A DNA stretch of 64,000 nt from positions 1-64,000 of the forward strand of contig NZ_JBHZTH010000006.1 in the NCBI RefSeq assembly GCF_046545555.1, given 5' to 3'. The position numbers and the translations under genes were made by a program. This DNA is from Winogradskyella sp046545555. Lineage in GTDB: Bacteria > Bacteroidota > Bacteroidia > Flavobacteriales > Flavobacteriaceae. Shown in pieces: positions 45,539 through 54,190 of this stretch (positions within the stretch are counted from its first letter, which is position 1; every line of letters starts with the position of its first letter). Below the pieces are notes generated by a model, which saw only the letters and a list, made by a program, of their open reading frames with translations, did no database searches and was not told the origin of the DNA.

Positions 45539-45568
45539 AAAAGGATAGCCTATTAAGGCTATCCTTTT
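45539..45568 (-). terminator. Terminator of the polyproline lipoprotein gene
   Basis: A 12-bp perfect stem (AAAAGGATAGCC / GGCTATCCTTTT) with a 6-nt loop, 19 nt after the stop codon, and 13 nt before the CHAT gene start. Confidence 0.78.
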
Positions 45569-45587
45569 GAGAATTTTAAGTTATGTT

Positions 45588-46256
45588 TTACATTGTAAAA
45601 CAATAACTGTAGTTAATTAACCAACTAGGTGTGTTTGGCGGTGGTGGAGGTGGCGGAATACCTTTCTTTCTCTGCGCGGTTCCATTAACATTGTGTGTTG
45701 TGTCGTTAGTAGTATCGCCTCCATTAGAATTTCCATCATTAAGCCAATCATACCAATCATTATCATCTGGATCTACTTCTGGTAATCCAATAGAAACCAA
45801 ATATTGATTAAATTCTACTAAATCTACAATCCAACGTTCTACATTTCCGCAATTATCATTAGTGCTTTGAATCACATGATAAATACTAAAATGATTAGAC
45901 ATTAGATTATAATAGTGTACGTTAAATGGTCCAGTATAACTTGGATTATTAGGGTCACTATTGTAATCGTTTTCAATAAGATCCATGTTTAAATATAAAT
46001 TGTATGTCGCATTACCGCCTCCTGGCAACGGAGTAGTCGAGTTCATAGTAGAAGTGGGCAATCCGTTTGATGATTTTGCCTGGTTCGAAGTCGCACTATT
46101 TGGTTCATTATCGCCTTTTGATAATTCTCCAGTTTCTACATTTTTATCGACAACTTCGGTTTCTTGTAGTATGTCTTCCTGAAGTTGATCAGTAGAGCAG
46201 CTAAAAGCAAATATTATTGCTAAAAAGCTTAAAATTTTTAGATGTTTTGTTTTCAT
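45588..46256 (-). CDS. Hypothetical lipoprotein with polyproline tail
   Basis: A 222-aa protein with a lipoprotein signal ending at Cys20 (FAFSC). I recognise no domain. After a Ser/Thr/Asn/Pro-rich linker comes a folded-looking part (about 100-170) with one Cys (DNCGNVERW), then an Asp/Asn/Gly/Thr-rich stretch, seven consecutive prolines and a short end NTPSWLINYSYCFTM. The in-frame ATG at 46337 would extend it by 27 residues, but the signal peptide clearly starts at 46256 and the longer form would overlap the divergent sigma gene region. It may belong with the CHAT gene downstream. Confidence 0.75.
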   Translation of the reverse strand: MKTKHLKILSFLAIIFAFSCSTDQLQEDILQETEVVDKNVETGELSKGDNEPNSATSNQAKSSNGLPTSTMNSTTPLPGGGNATYNLYLNMDLIENDYNSDPNNPSYTGPFNVHYYNLMSNHFSIYHVIQSTNDNCGNVERWIVDLVEFNQYLVSIGLPEVDPDDNDWYDWLNDGNSNGGDTTNDTTHNVNGTAQRKKGIPPPPPPPNTPSWLINYSYCFTM

Positions 46257-46295
46257 AATATATGTTGTTTTAGCTTTATGTTCAAAAAATTTAAT

Positions 46296-46329
46296 TTTGT
46301 TACCCAATAAATATAAAAGTTTATTTTTG
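46296..46329 (+). promoter_or_regulatory. Promoter of the sigma factor / TPR operon
   Basis: TTTG (46296-46299), 22 nt, then TATTTTTG (46322-46329). The spacing is slightly long. A transcript would start near 46336, so the first open TTG (46297) cannot be the start; the TTG at 46351 can. Confidence 0.45.
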
Positions 46330-46350
46330 TTATTCATAAAAAATAAGCGA

Positions 46351-46914
46351 TTGACTGATAATTCCTTTTATTTAGATGCCTTGGTGAATAATGACGAAAG
46401 AATTATTAAGGTGATCTATCAAAATAATTTTTTCAAGGCAAAGTCTTTTGTTATGAAAAATAGTGGGCAACAAGAAGATGCTGAAGACGTTTTTCAAAAA
46501 GCCTTGTTGCAAATGGCCGTTAGGTATAAGAATGAAAAGTTTGTTATTAAAAACAGCTTTGAAGCTTATTTATTTACAGTTTGTAAAAATTTATGGCGAA
46601 GAGAATTAAATAAATCGAAATATAGGGTAACAAATAATGAGGTTTTTGAACTAAAGGATGACAACCAAGATATTGCGTTGGCAGTTTTAGAACAAAAACG
46701 GTGGGAATTATTCACAGAAAGTTTAGAGTTAATTTCCGAGAATTGTAAACAAATTTTAAAATTATATTTTGCAAAATTATCTTATGCAGATATAATGGAT
46801 AAATTTAATTATAAATCAGAGACTGTGGTCAGGCAGCGCGTTTTTAAATGTAAAAACAGCCTAAAAGCGTATGTTAAAAAAGATAAGCGATTTAAAAACC
46901 TGACAACATTGTAA
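46351..46914 (+). CDS. RNA polymerase sigma-70 family protein (ECF-type)
   Basis: A 187-aa ECF-like sigma factor. Region 2 is seen at about 5-85 (QQEDAEDVFQKALLQM, then FEAYLFTVCKNLWRREL) and region 4 at about 115-175 (CKQILKLYFAKLSYADIMDKFNYKSETVVRQRVFKCKNSL). There is no ATG near the N-terminus; TTG at 46351 (LTDNSFYLDALVNND) fits both the promoter and usual sigma N-termini. It is coupled to the next gene through TAATG, a typical sigma/anti-sigma arrangement, and is divergent from the lipoprotein-CHAT genes. Confidence 0.85.
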   Translation: MTDNSFYLDALVNNDERIIKVIYQNNFFKAKSFVMKNSGQQEDAEDVFQKALLQMAVRYKNEKFVIKNSFEAYLFTVCKNLWRRELNKSKYRVTNNEVFELKDDNQDIALAVLEQKRWELFTESLELISENCKQILKLYFAKLSYADIMDKFNYKSETVVRQRVFKCKNSLKAYVKKDKRFKNLTTL

Positions 46915-47687
46915 TGGAGGACGACATTTTAATAGATAACTATTTAAAAGGACAACTATCTAAAAGTGATGAAAAATCATTTTTAGGACGCCTAAAAGCT
47001 GATAATGAATTTAATGAAAAATTTAGGTTAGAGGAACAACTCTTTCATACATTAAATGAGAATAGTTGGAGTTTTATTGAGCATAATACTACTGATGTTG
47101 ATAATTATATCGAGCTTTTAAAAGATAAAGATTTACAAAATTTAAAAAAAACGCTAGCTCAAACCAATTCTGAATTTAATTCGTCATCGTCTAAACCTAC
47201 TAGAAAACTATTTTATTACCTCGCTGCAGCTTCTATAGTTGTCTTTTTGGGCTTACAATTCTTTTCAAACTCTAGTGGTAATCTTTATGAAGAGTACATA
47301 GAATTAAATGATTTGCCCTCATTTGTTTCTAGAAGTGATAAATCAGATAAATTAGTGAAAGCTCAAAATTTATTTGAGAATAAATTATATAATGAGGCTC
47401 TTGCAGTCTTTAAATCTGTTCAAGCACAAACGGATGATGAAGGTAACTTAGCAATTTATAAAGGTATTACTGAAATGGAATTAGCTCTGTACAATGAGTC
47501 TGAAGAAACTTTTAATTCATTAATAAATAGTAATTTATTAGATGCTCCTAAGGGGTATTGGTATAAAGCCTTATTGTATCTAAAGCAAGATAAATTGGTT
47601 GAGTCTAAAGCGATTTTAAATAGAATAATTAGTGATAAGTTATATAATTATAAACAAGCGGAGGACTTGTTGAAAGATTTGGAATAA
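46914..47687 (+). CDS. Single-pass membrane TPR protein, possible anti-sigma factor
   Basis: A 257-aa protein overlapping the sigma gene stop. The N-terminal cytoplasmic part (1-95) begins EDDILIDNYLKGQLSKSDEKSFLGRLKADNEFNEKF, like anti-sigma factor N-termini in Bacteroidota. One TM helix (about 99-117) is followed by a periplasmic part with TPR-like repeats (about 150-255). I infer that it holds the sigma factor and that its periplasmic TPRs sense or recruit something, perhaps the exported TPR-CHAT protein. No enzyme motif is present. Confidence 0.78.
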   Translation: MEDDILIDNYLKGQLSKSDEKSFLGRLKADNEFNEKFRLEEQLFHTLNENSWSFIEHNTTDVDNYIELLKDKDLQNLKKTLAQTNSEFNSSSSKPTRKLFYYLAAASIVVFLGLQFFSNSSGNLYEEYIELNDLPSFVSRSDKSDKLVKAQNLFENKLYNEALAVFKSVQAQTDDEGNLAIYKGITEMELALYNESEETFNSLINSNLLDAPKGYWYKALLYLKQDKLVESKAILNRIISDKLYNYKQAEDLLKDLE

Positions 47688-47697
47688 GAAAAAGTAG

Positions 47698-48546
47698 TTA
47701 AAAAAACTTTTTAAAGACTCCTTTCCAACGTAAATCTCTGATGAATTTCCCTTCTAGTTCTGAAACTAAAAATTCCGAAGCGTTAGATTTGGCCTTAAAA
47801 TAGCCAGACATATAATTTCTAAACAATCTAAAGCTTCCTTTCTTATAGGCCAACTTTAATGCAGATATTAAAGTAATCCAAAAGCCATAGCGCATTTTAT
47901 ACATTGCTTCTCCCTGTAAATGTTTAGAGGCTTTATTATAAGATTCTCCCGTTGGTTTAAGGTGTTTTACATGAAGCGTTTCGTCAGTTAGAATTTCCCA
48001 ACCGTGAAATTTTGCTAATAACTCATCGACAGTATCCCAACCCATAGATGCTTTTAATTTTCCTATTTGCTTAAAACATTCTTTTCTATAAGCTTTTAGT
48101 GCTCCTCTAATATGGTCCTTGTTTGTTAGGTTTTCTAATATCCATTTTTCATCTTTTTCTATATAACAAAAGCCTGATGCCATTCCTAATTTTGTATTCG
48201 TCTCAAAATGATTAGAAATTTTTTCTATATAGTTGGAAGGAAAGATGAGGTCTGCGTCAAATTTACAAATAACATCATAGTTTTCATCTAGTGTGTTTAG
48301 ACCTTTATTAAAAGCATTTATTATTTTTGAGCCTGGCAAATGTTTATTAGACGATGTAGTGTTTATTAATGAAATCCATGGATAATTTTTAATATATTTC
48401 TCAACTATTGATTTTGTGTTATCAGTAGAATTATCATTAACGACAATAACTTTTTTAGGCAAATTTGTTTGATTTACTAACGACTCTAAAGTTCTACCTA
48501 TAAAGTTTGCTTCGTTGTGCGCAGGAATGATAATGTAAAAGTTCAA
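47698..48546 (-). CDS. Glycosyltransferase family 2
   Basis: A GT-A fold glycosyltransferase. It starts YIIIPAHNEANFIGRTLESL, has VVNDNSTDNT and the metal-binding CKFDADLIFP motif, then a GWDTVDELL acceptor-site segment. I prefer TTG at 48546 (282 aa, MNFYIIIPAHNE) because a -7 box overlaps the more distal TTG at 48567 (289 aa). It follows the methyltransferase gene closely and may decorate a lipid or surface glycan. Donor and acceptor are unknown. Confidence 0.88.
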   Translation of the reverse strand: MNFYIIIPAHNEANFIGRTLESLVNQTNLPKKVIVVNDNSTDNTKSIVEKYIKNYPWISLINTTSSNKHLPGSKIINAFNKGLNTLDENYDVICKFDADLIFPSNYIEKISNHFETNTKLGMASGFCYIEKDEKWILENLTNKDHIRGALKAYRKECFKQIGKLKASMGWDTVDELLAKFHGWEILTDETLHVKHLKPTGESYNKASKHLQGEAMYKMRYGFWITLISALKLAYKKGSFRLFRNYMSGYFKAKSNASEFLVSELEGKFIRDLRWKGVFKKFF

Positions 48547-48564
48547 AGTTTGAATGAATTTATA

Positions 48565-48572
48565 CAAAGTTA
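48565..48572 (-). promoter_or_regulatory. Possible internal promoter of the glycosyltransferase gene
   Basis: Read on the minus strand this is TAACTTTG, a full TAnnTTTG match, with a TTG 17 nt upstream. It overlaps the end of the methyltransferase gene. Confidence 0.35.
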
Positions 48573-49091
48573 AACTCTTTCAGCATAAACAATATAGTAT
48601 CTATTTGTAAATCTTCTTAAAATAGGTCTTATGCCAAATTTTTTAACAGGGTTTGTCCACTTGTTACGGTCCTTAATTACCCATCCGGTTTTTTCTAATA
48701 GCCAATCAAGTTGCCAATCCTCAAACTCATGGTAATGTCTGTCCCACTTATCAGTTTTGCTTCTATACGCAGAAGCAAACCATAGACGCATAGGAATACT
48801 AATCACCAATTTCTTAGCTTTTATAGACTTTAAAACTTCATATGGAGATAATAAATGTTCAAATATTTCGAATGCTGTGATTACATCAGATTTAGAGTTT
48901 TCTATAGCAGATCTATCTTCATCTAAATCTTCTCCAGTGGTATTGTTAACCGTAAAGCCCTCAGCATTCATAATTTCAGAAAAAGGATTTTGTACACCTA
49001 AATCGAGAATCGTTTCAGATTTAGAAATATGCTTTTTTAAAAACTCTAAGGTGTGCTTAAATCGTTTATTTGGAAATGTTTTTTCGTACAT
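48570..49091 (-). CDS. Class I SAM-dependent methyltransferase-like protein
   Basis: A 173-aa protein with a short SAM-binding segment ILDLGVQNPFSEIM, an acidic ITAFEIFEHLLSPYEVLKS motif typical of small-molecule methyltransferases, and LVISIPMRLWF. It is short for the family, lacking a C-terminal extension, but shows no sign of truncation. The final RPILRRFTNRYYIVYAERV is conserved-looking. It probably acts with the flanking KAS III and glycosyltransferase, although a common product is not evident. Confidence 0.8.
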   Translation of the reverse strand: MYEKTFPNKRFKHTLEFLKKHISKSETILDLGVQNPFSEIMNAEGFTVNNTTGEDLDEDRSAIENSKSDVITAFEIFEHLLSPYEVLKSIKAKKLVISIPMRLWFASAYRSKTDKWDRHYHEFEDWQLDWLLEKTGWVIKDRNKWTNPVKKFGIRPILRRFTNRYYIVYAERV

Positions 49092-49148
49092 AATCTCTTT
49101 CGCCTTTCGACGATTGTGAAGTTTAAATTTAGATAAAAACTTTACTAA

Positions 49149-50207
49149 TTAATGTTTATAAACAATGGCATTTATATTCATACCTGCACCAACACTTGCA
49201 AAAATAATAATATCACCTTTATTAATTTCTTGCGTGTCTAATTCTCCTTTTAGAATCATGTCATACAAAGTTGGTACTGTAGCCACACTAGAATTTCCTA
49301 ATGTAGTTATGGTCATTGGCATGATGCCTTCTGGCATTTGCATATCGTGTAATTTATAAAAACGCTTAACAATTGCTTCATCCATTTTTTCATTAGCCTG
49401 ATGAATCAGTATTTTTTTGACATCTTTAATAGAAATACCACTTTTATCTAAACAAGATTTGAGCGCTTTTGGCACATTAGTAATTGCGAATTCATAGATC
49501 TTACGACCAAACATCTTAATATATCTACGTTTATCAGTAACCTCAGGATGGTTAGTTTCACCAAAGAAAATAAAGTGAGCTTCATCTAAAGCATATGTTG
49601 CTGTCTCATGAGCAATAATGCCACTATCGTCATTTGTTTCTTCAACAATAACAGCGCCAGCACCATCACTATATATCATAGAATCTCTATCGTGCTTATC
49701 AATAACACGCGATAAGGTTTCTGTGCCGATAACTAGACATCTTTTGGCAATACCAGATGCTATAAATGCCTTGGCTTGTATAACACCTTCTATCCAACCA
49801 GGACAGCCAAAAAGCAAATCATACCCAACACACTTCGGGTTTTCAATCTTCAGCAGATGTTTAACTCGAGATGCTATGCTTGGTACGGTATCGCTTTGCT
49901 CGTTATTGTGTTTAACATCACCATAATTATGAGCTACTATGATATAATCAATAGTTTCTTTATCAATATTTGCGTCGGCAATTGCTTTTTTAGAAGCAAA
50001 AAACGCCAAGTCAGAATTTAGTAAATTGTCCTTAAGATAGCGTCGTTCTTGTATACCAGTGATAGCTTCAAACTTTTCTACTATAACTTCGTTAGAACTA
50101 TTAATAGTGGAACCATCAGCATTCAAAAATTCGTGATTATAAAAATCTTCATTTTTTTCGATAATACTTGGTATATAACTTCCTGTCCCTGTAATTCTAA
50201 TTCCCAT
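49149..50207 (-). CDS. 3-oxoacyl-ACP synthase III family protein (FabH-like)
   Basis: A 352-aa thiolase-fold condensing enzyme. The catalytic triad is recognisable: Cys in LLFGCPGW, His in ILIHQANEKM and Asn in TLGNSSVATVP. It is longer than standard FabH (about 320-330 aa) and carries an insert near residue 210 (FFGETNHPEVTDKRRYIKMFG), which fits the FabH-like subgroup used in secondary lipid or pigment pathways. Neighbouring methyltransferase and glycosyltransferase genes support a specialised lipid role, but a housekeeping role is possible. Confidence 0.88.
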   Translation of the reverse strand: MGIRITGTGSYIPSIIEKNEDFYNHEFLNADGSTINSSNEVIVEKFEAITGIQERRYLKDNLLNSDLAFFASKKAIADANIDKETIDYIIVAHNYGDVKHNNEQSDTVPSIASRVKHLLKIENPKCVGYDLLFGCPGWIEGVIQAKAFIASGIAKRCLVIGTETLSRVIDKHDRDSMIYSDGAGAVIVEETNDDSGIIAHETATYALDEAHFIFFGETNHPEVTDKRRYIKMFGRKIYEFAITNVPKALKSCLDKSGISIKDVKKILIHQANEKMDEAIVKRFYKLHDMQMPEGIMPMTITTLGNSSVATVPTLYDMILKGELDTQEINKGDIIIFASVGAGMNINAIVYKH

Positions 50208-50335
50208 AGTTATTTTTTCGCTAAATCAGTATTGCGAAACTACTGAATAATAAAGAGTTTTTATTGATTTTATTTTTTGAAGCTTTCATTTTTAGTGAAT
50301 TCGCAAGAATCACTATGTTTTGTATAGAAAATATA

Positions 50336-50364
50336 AAAAAAGTACTCGTTTCGAGTACTTTTTT
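50336..50364 (-). terminator. Terminator of gcvP
   Basis: A 13-bp perfect stem (AAAAAAGTACTCG / CGAGTACTTTTTT) with a 3-nt loop, 19 nt after the gcvP stop codon. Confidence 0.8.
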
Positions 50365-50383
50365 AAATTATCGTTAAGCCTTA

Positions 50384-53233
50384 TTAAGCGTCCATATATT
50401 CCTCAATTGGAGCACAACTACAGATTAAATTTCTGTCACCGTAAGCATCATCTACACGTCTAACTGTTGGCCAAAATTTATTGTCCATCACATACTCTAA
50501 AGGAAAAGCAGCAGCTTGTCTAGAATAAGGTAATAACCATTCGTCAGAAGTTAACATAGCTAATGTATGTGGAGCATTTTTTAAAACATTATTCTCATCA
50601 TCTTTGGAAGTTTCATCAACTTCTTTTCTAATAGAGATCATAGCATCACAAAAACGATCCATTTCAGTTTTACTTTCACTTTCTGTTGGCTCAATCATCA
50701 TGGTTCCTGCAACTGGAAAAGATACTGTTGGTGCATGGAAACCATAATCCATAAGACGTTTTGCAATATCGGTAACTTCTATGCCATTGGCTTTAAAATC
50801 TCGACAGTCTATTATCATTTCGTGAGCAGCACGTCCATTTTCTCCTGTATATAGTGTAGGATAAAAACCTTCTAATCGTTCTTTGATATAGTTGGCATTT
50901 AATATTGCTACTTCAGTCGCTTTTTTAAGTCCTTTTGCACCTAACATTTTTATATAGCCATAAGAAATTATACAAGCTAAGGATGAGCCAAAAGGTGCAG
51001 CTGAAATTGCCGAAATGGCTTGGTGTCCACCAGTTTTTATTATTGGATTACCTGGTAAAAAAGGAACCAATTGTTCTGCAACACAAATCGGTCCTACACC
51101 TGGGCCACCACCTCCATGAGGTATAGCGAAGGTCTTATGTAAGTTGAGGTGACAAACATCTGCGCCTATATTACCTGGATTGGTTAAACCAACTTGGGCA
51201 TTCATATTAGCACCATCCATATAAACTTGACCACCATTATCATGTATAATTTGAGTAATTTCTTTAATGGCAGATTCGTAAACACCATGTGTTGATGGAT
51301 ATGTAACCATTAAAGCCGATAGATTGTCTTTATGTAATTCTGCTTTTTCTCTTAAATCATCGACATCGATATTTCCATCTTCAGATGCTTTTGTTACAAC
51401 AACTTTCATACCTGCCATAACAGCACTTGCAGGATTTGTTCCGTGCGCTGAAGAAGGGATTAAGCATATTTTTCTATGATGATCACCACGAGACTCGTGA
51501 TATGCTCGTATGACCATTAAACCTGCAAACTCTCCTTGTGCACCAGAGTTTGGTTGCAGAGATGTTGCTGCAAAACCAGTGATTTCTGTAAGTTGGTTCT
51601 CTAAAGAATTTAGCATTAATTTATAACCAGCTGCTTGATCTGATGGAGCAAATGGATGCATATTACCCCAATTGCTCCAACTTAATGGTAGCATTTCTGA
51701 TGCTGCATTTAATTTCATTGTGCAAGAGCCTAAAGAAATCATAGAATGATTTAGTGCTAAATCTTTGCGTTCTAATCGTTTTATATAACGCATTAATTCA
51801 GTCTCAGAATGGTAAGCGTTAAAAACCTCAAAAGTCAAAAATTGAGATTTACGTTGCAATTCCTTAGGAATTGTATCTGACTCAGAAATTGAAGTTATCT
51901 TATCTGTTTTATTTCCTGTTACGGTTTCAAAAATTGAAACAATTTCATTTAGGTCTGAAATAGTTGTTGTTTCGTTAATTGCAATAGTAACTGTATTGTT
52001 GTCTGGATAGTAAAAGTTAACTTCTTTCTTTTCAGCCTCATATTTTACTTTAACAGGGTCTGCCTTGATTTGAATTGTGTCAAAATAATGAGAATTTGCT
52101 TGTTCTAAGCCTAATTTTTCTAATGCTTTTGAAAGGGTAGATGTAGAGTTCTTAACTTTATCTGCAATAAACTTTAAACCTTGTGGTCCATGATAAACTG
52201 CATACATACCTGCCATTACGGCTAATAATACTTGGGCTGTACATATGTTAGATGTTGCTCTATCTCGTTTTATGTGCTGTTCTCTGGTTTGCAAAGCCAT
52301 TCGTAGAGCTCTGTTTCCATTAGAATCTTTTGTAACTCCTATAATACGACCAGGAATATCTCTTTTATAAGCTTCTTTAGTTGCAAAATATGCTGCATGT
52401 GGTCCACCATAGCCCATCGGAATACCAAATCGTTGAGTTGTACCAACAACAACATCAGCACCAAATTTACCTGGAGCTTCTAGTTTGATTAAACTTAAAA
52501 TATCTGCTGCGACTGCAACTTTTATATTTGCGGCGTTTGCCTTGGCTATAAAAGATTTAATATCGGTAATTTGACCATTTTTACCTGGATATTGTAATAA
52601 AGCTCCAAAGAAATCTTCACTTAAGTTAAATTCTGCTTCATTACCAATAACAAGTTCAATACCGATTGGCGTAGCCCTTGTTTCTAGTAATGAAATTGTC
52701 TGTGGTAATACTAAATCAGAAACAAAAAACTTATTTATACCTGCTTTCTTTTGACTGCGATCTCTCACAGCAAATAGTAAACTCATGGCCTCAGCTGCGG
52801 CAGTACTTTCATCTAAAAGCGATGCATTGGCAATTTCCATTCCTGAAAGGTCAATGACCATGGTCTGAAAATTTAAAAGTGCTTCTAAACGCCCTTGGGC
52901 AATCTCAGCTTGATAAGGCGTGTAAGCTGTATACCAGCCTGGATTTTCTAAAATATTACGTTGTATTACAGCGGGTAAGTTAGAAGGATTGTAACCTAAA
53001 CCTATATAAGATTTATAAACTTTGTTAAGTTGTGATAATTTATAAATATGACTTAAGTATTCTTGTTCGCTCATTGCTTCATCAAGGTCTAAATCAGATT
53101 TTAGACGTATACCTGCAGGTATTGTTTCAGAAACTAATTGTTCAATACTTGTAACACCAATGGTGTTTAACATGGCTTTTTGTTCACCTGAATTTGGGCC
53201 AATATGTCTAAGTGCAAAAGAGGTTGTATCCAT
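50384..53233 (-). CDS. gcvP: Glycine dehydrogenase (decarboxylating), P-protein
   Basis: This 949-aa PLP enzyme of the glycine cleavage system decarboxylates glycine and transfers aminomethyl to the lipoylated H-protein. It is the fused single-chain form with two aminotransferase-like halves. The PLP lysine lies in HLNLHKTFAIPHGGGGPGVGPI; NPHTAYTPYQAE-like and SLGSCTMKLNAA motifs are also present (here AYTPYQAEIAQGRLEALLNFQT). The gene is monocistronic; gcvT and gcvH are not in the window. An upstream -7 box was found. Confidence 0.96.
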   Translation of the reverse strand: MDTTSFALRHIGPNSGEQKAMLNTIGVTSIEQLVSETIPAGIRLKSDLDLDEAMSEQEYLSHIYKLSQLNKVYKSYIGLGYNPSNLPAVIQRNILENPGWYTAYTPYQAEIAQGRLEALLNFQTMVIDLSGMEIANASLLDESTAAAEAMSLLFAVRDRSQKKAGINKFFVSDLVLPQTISLLETRATPIGIELVIGNEAEFNLSEDFFGALLQYPGKNGQITDIKSFIAKANAANIKVAVAADILSLIKLEAPGKFGADVVVGTTQRFGIPMGYGGPHAAYFATKEAYKRDIPGRIIGVTKDSNGNRALRMALQTREQHIKRDRATSNICTAQVLLAVMAGMYAVYHGPQGLKFIADKVKNSTSTLSKALEKLGLEQANSHYFDTIQIKADPVKVKYEAEKKEVNFYYPDNNTVTIAINETTTISDLNEIVSIFETVTGNKTDKITSISESDTIPKELQRKSQFLTFEVFNAYHSETELMRYIKRLERKDLALNHSMISLGSCTMKLNAASEMLPLSWSNWGNMHPFAPSDQAAGYKLMLNSLENQLTEITGFAATSLQPNSGAQGEFAGLMVIRAYHESRGDHHRKICLIPSSAHGTNPASAVMAGMKVVVTKASEDGNIDVDDLREKAELHKDNLSALMVTYPSTHGVYESAIKEITQIIHDNGGQVYMDGANMNAQVGLTNPGNIGADVCHLNLHKTFAIPHGGGGPGVGPICVAEQLVPFLPGNPIIKTGGHQAISAISAAPFGSSLACIISYGYIKMLGAKGLKKATEVAILNANYIKERLEGFYPTLYTGENGRAAHEMIIDCRDFKANGIEVTDIAKRLMDYGFHAPTVSFPVAGTMMIEPTESESKTEMDRFCDAMISIRKEVDETSKDDENNVLKNAPHTLAMLTSDEWLLPYSRQAAAFPLEYVMDNKFWPTVRRVDDAYGDRNLICSCAPIEEYMDA

Positions 53234-53262
53234 TCTTTAAAACGCTATTTTTTTTTGATATG

Positions 53263-53270
53263 CAAAAATA
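53263..53270 (-). promoter_or_regulatory. -7 box of gcvP
   Basis: Reads TATTTTTG on the minus strand, 30 nt before the start codon. A -33 box is not obvious. I see no glycine riboswitch in the 120-nt divergent gap. Confidence 0.45.
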
Positions 53271-53344
53271 CGGATTTACCCTTTTTATTTAGTTAATGAA
53301 AACTAAAGTTTTTAACCGAAAGACTGGTTTATTAACACATTACC

Positions 53345-53352
53345 TATTTTTG
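53345..53352 (+). promoter_or_regulatory. -7 box overlapping the start of the UbiA-like gene
   Basis: TATTTTTG ends only 4 nt before the ATG at 53357. If used, the mRNA is leaderless or starts at the GTG codon two codons later (53363). Confidence 0.35.
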
Positions 53353-53356
53353 TATT

Positions 53357-54190
53357 ATGGAGGTGTTAAAACGTATAGTTAATTTTTATCTAGATAGCAG
53401 TATTCATGTTGCATTTGCCGTATTTGCATTAACATGGGTAACACTACTTCAGTTTGATCTTGACTATGATAAGAATGTACTCTATTTTGTATTTTTTGCA
53501 ACAATCACTGGTTATAATTTTGTCAAATACTTTGGTGTAGCTAAATTTCATCATAGGAGTTTAGCGTTTTGGTTAAAAGCGATTCAGGTATTTTCATTTA
53601 TAGCGTTCATTGCTATGTGTTATTATGCGTTGAGGTTAGAGTTGAGATCGCTCTTTTATTTATCCATTTTTGGTGTTATCACATTTTTATATGCTATTCC
53701 GCTATTACCGATGCATTATTTTAGAGATAACCAAAAAAATTTAAGGCAAATAAGCGGACTGAAAATTTATGTCATCGCCGTTGTTTGGAGTTTTACTACA
53801 GTCTTTTTGCCAATAGTAGATAATGAGCTTATTTTAAATGCTGATGTTATAATTGTAAGTGTTCAGCGTTTTATCTTCATTATAGTTTTAATGTTACCTT
53901 TTGAGATACGAGATTTAAACTATGATAGTTTAAAGTTGGCTACAATTCCTCAAAAAATAGGTATAAAAAAGACTAAACTTATTGGAGTTCTGTTGCTTAT
54001 GGTATTCTTCTTTTTAGAATATTTTAAAGATGAGTTAAGTAGTGACACTATTGTCTCAACATTACTAATAATGTCAATAACACTTTTGTTTGTTGTTTTT
54101 TCAAACAAAAATCAATCTAAATATTATAGTGCTTTTTGGGTGGAAGGTCTGCCTTTAATTTGGTTATTAATTTTATTGATGTTTCGCTAG
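53357..54190 (+). CDS. UbiA prenyltransferase-like membrane protein
   Basis: A 277-aa protein with about eight hydrophobic segments. Two loops resemble UbiA family Asp-rich motifs: TGYNFVKYFG (near 52-62, in the position of NDxxD, but degenerate) and FEIRDLNYDSLKLATIPQKIG (near 178-198), which fits the second motif well. UbiA enzymes transfer prenyl groups in quinone or lipid synthesis. Because the first motif lacks the usual aspartates, activity is uncertain. Its 3' end overlaps the convergent anti-sigma gene by 18 nt. Confidence 0.7.
   Translation: MEVLKRIVNFYLDSSIHVAFAVFALTWVTLLQFDLDYDKNVLYFVFFATITGYNFVKYFGVAKFHHRSLAFWLKAIQVFSFIAFIAMCYYALRLELRSLFYLSIFGVITFLYAIPLLPMHYFRDNQKNLRQISGLKIYVIAVVWSFTTVFLPIVDNELILNADVIIVSVQRFIFIIVLMLPFEIRDLNYDSLKLATIPQKIGIKKTKLIGVLLLMVFFFLEYFKDELSSDTIVSTLLIMSITLLFVVFSNKNQSKYYSAFWVEGLPLIWLLILLMFR

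Noticed and set aside
46257..46337. Longer lipoprotein start at 46337
   Set aside because: It would put 27 residues in front of a clear lipoprotein signal peptide and overlap the promoter and 5' end of the divergent sigma gene.
53234..53356. Glycine riboswitch upstream of gcvP
   Set aside because: The gap is only about 120 nt, AT-rich, and shows neither the paired aptamer cores nor strong hairpins; only simple -7 boxes were seen.
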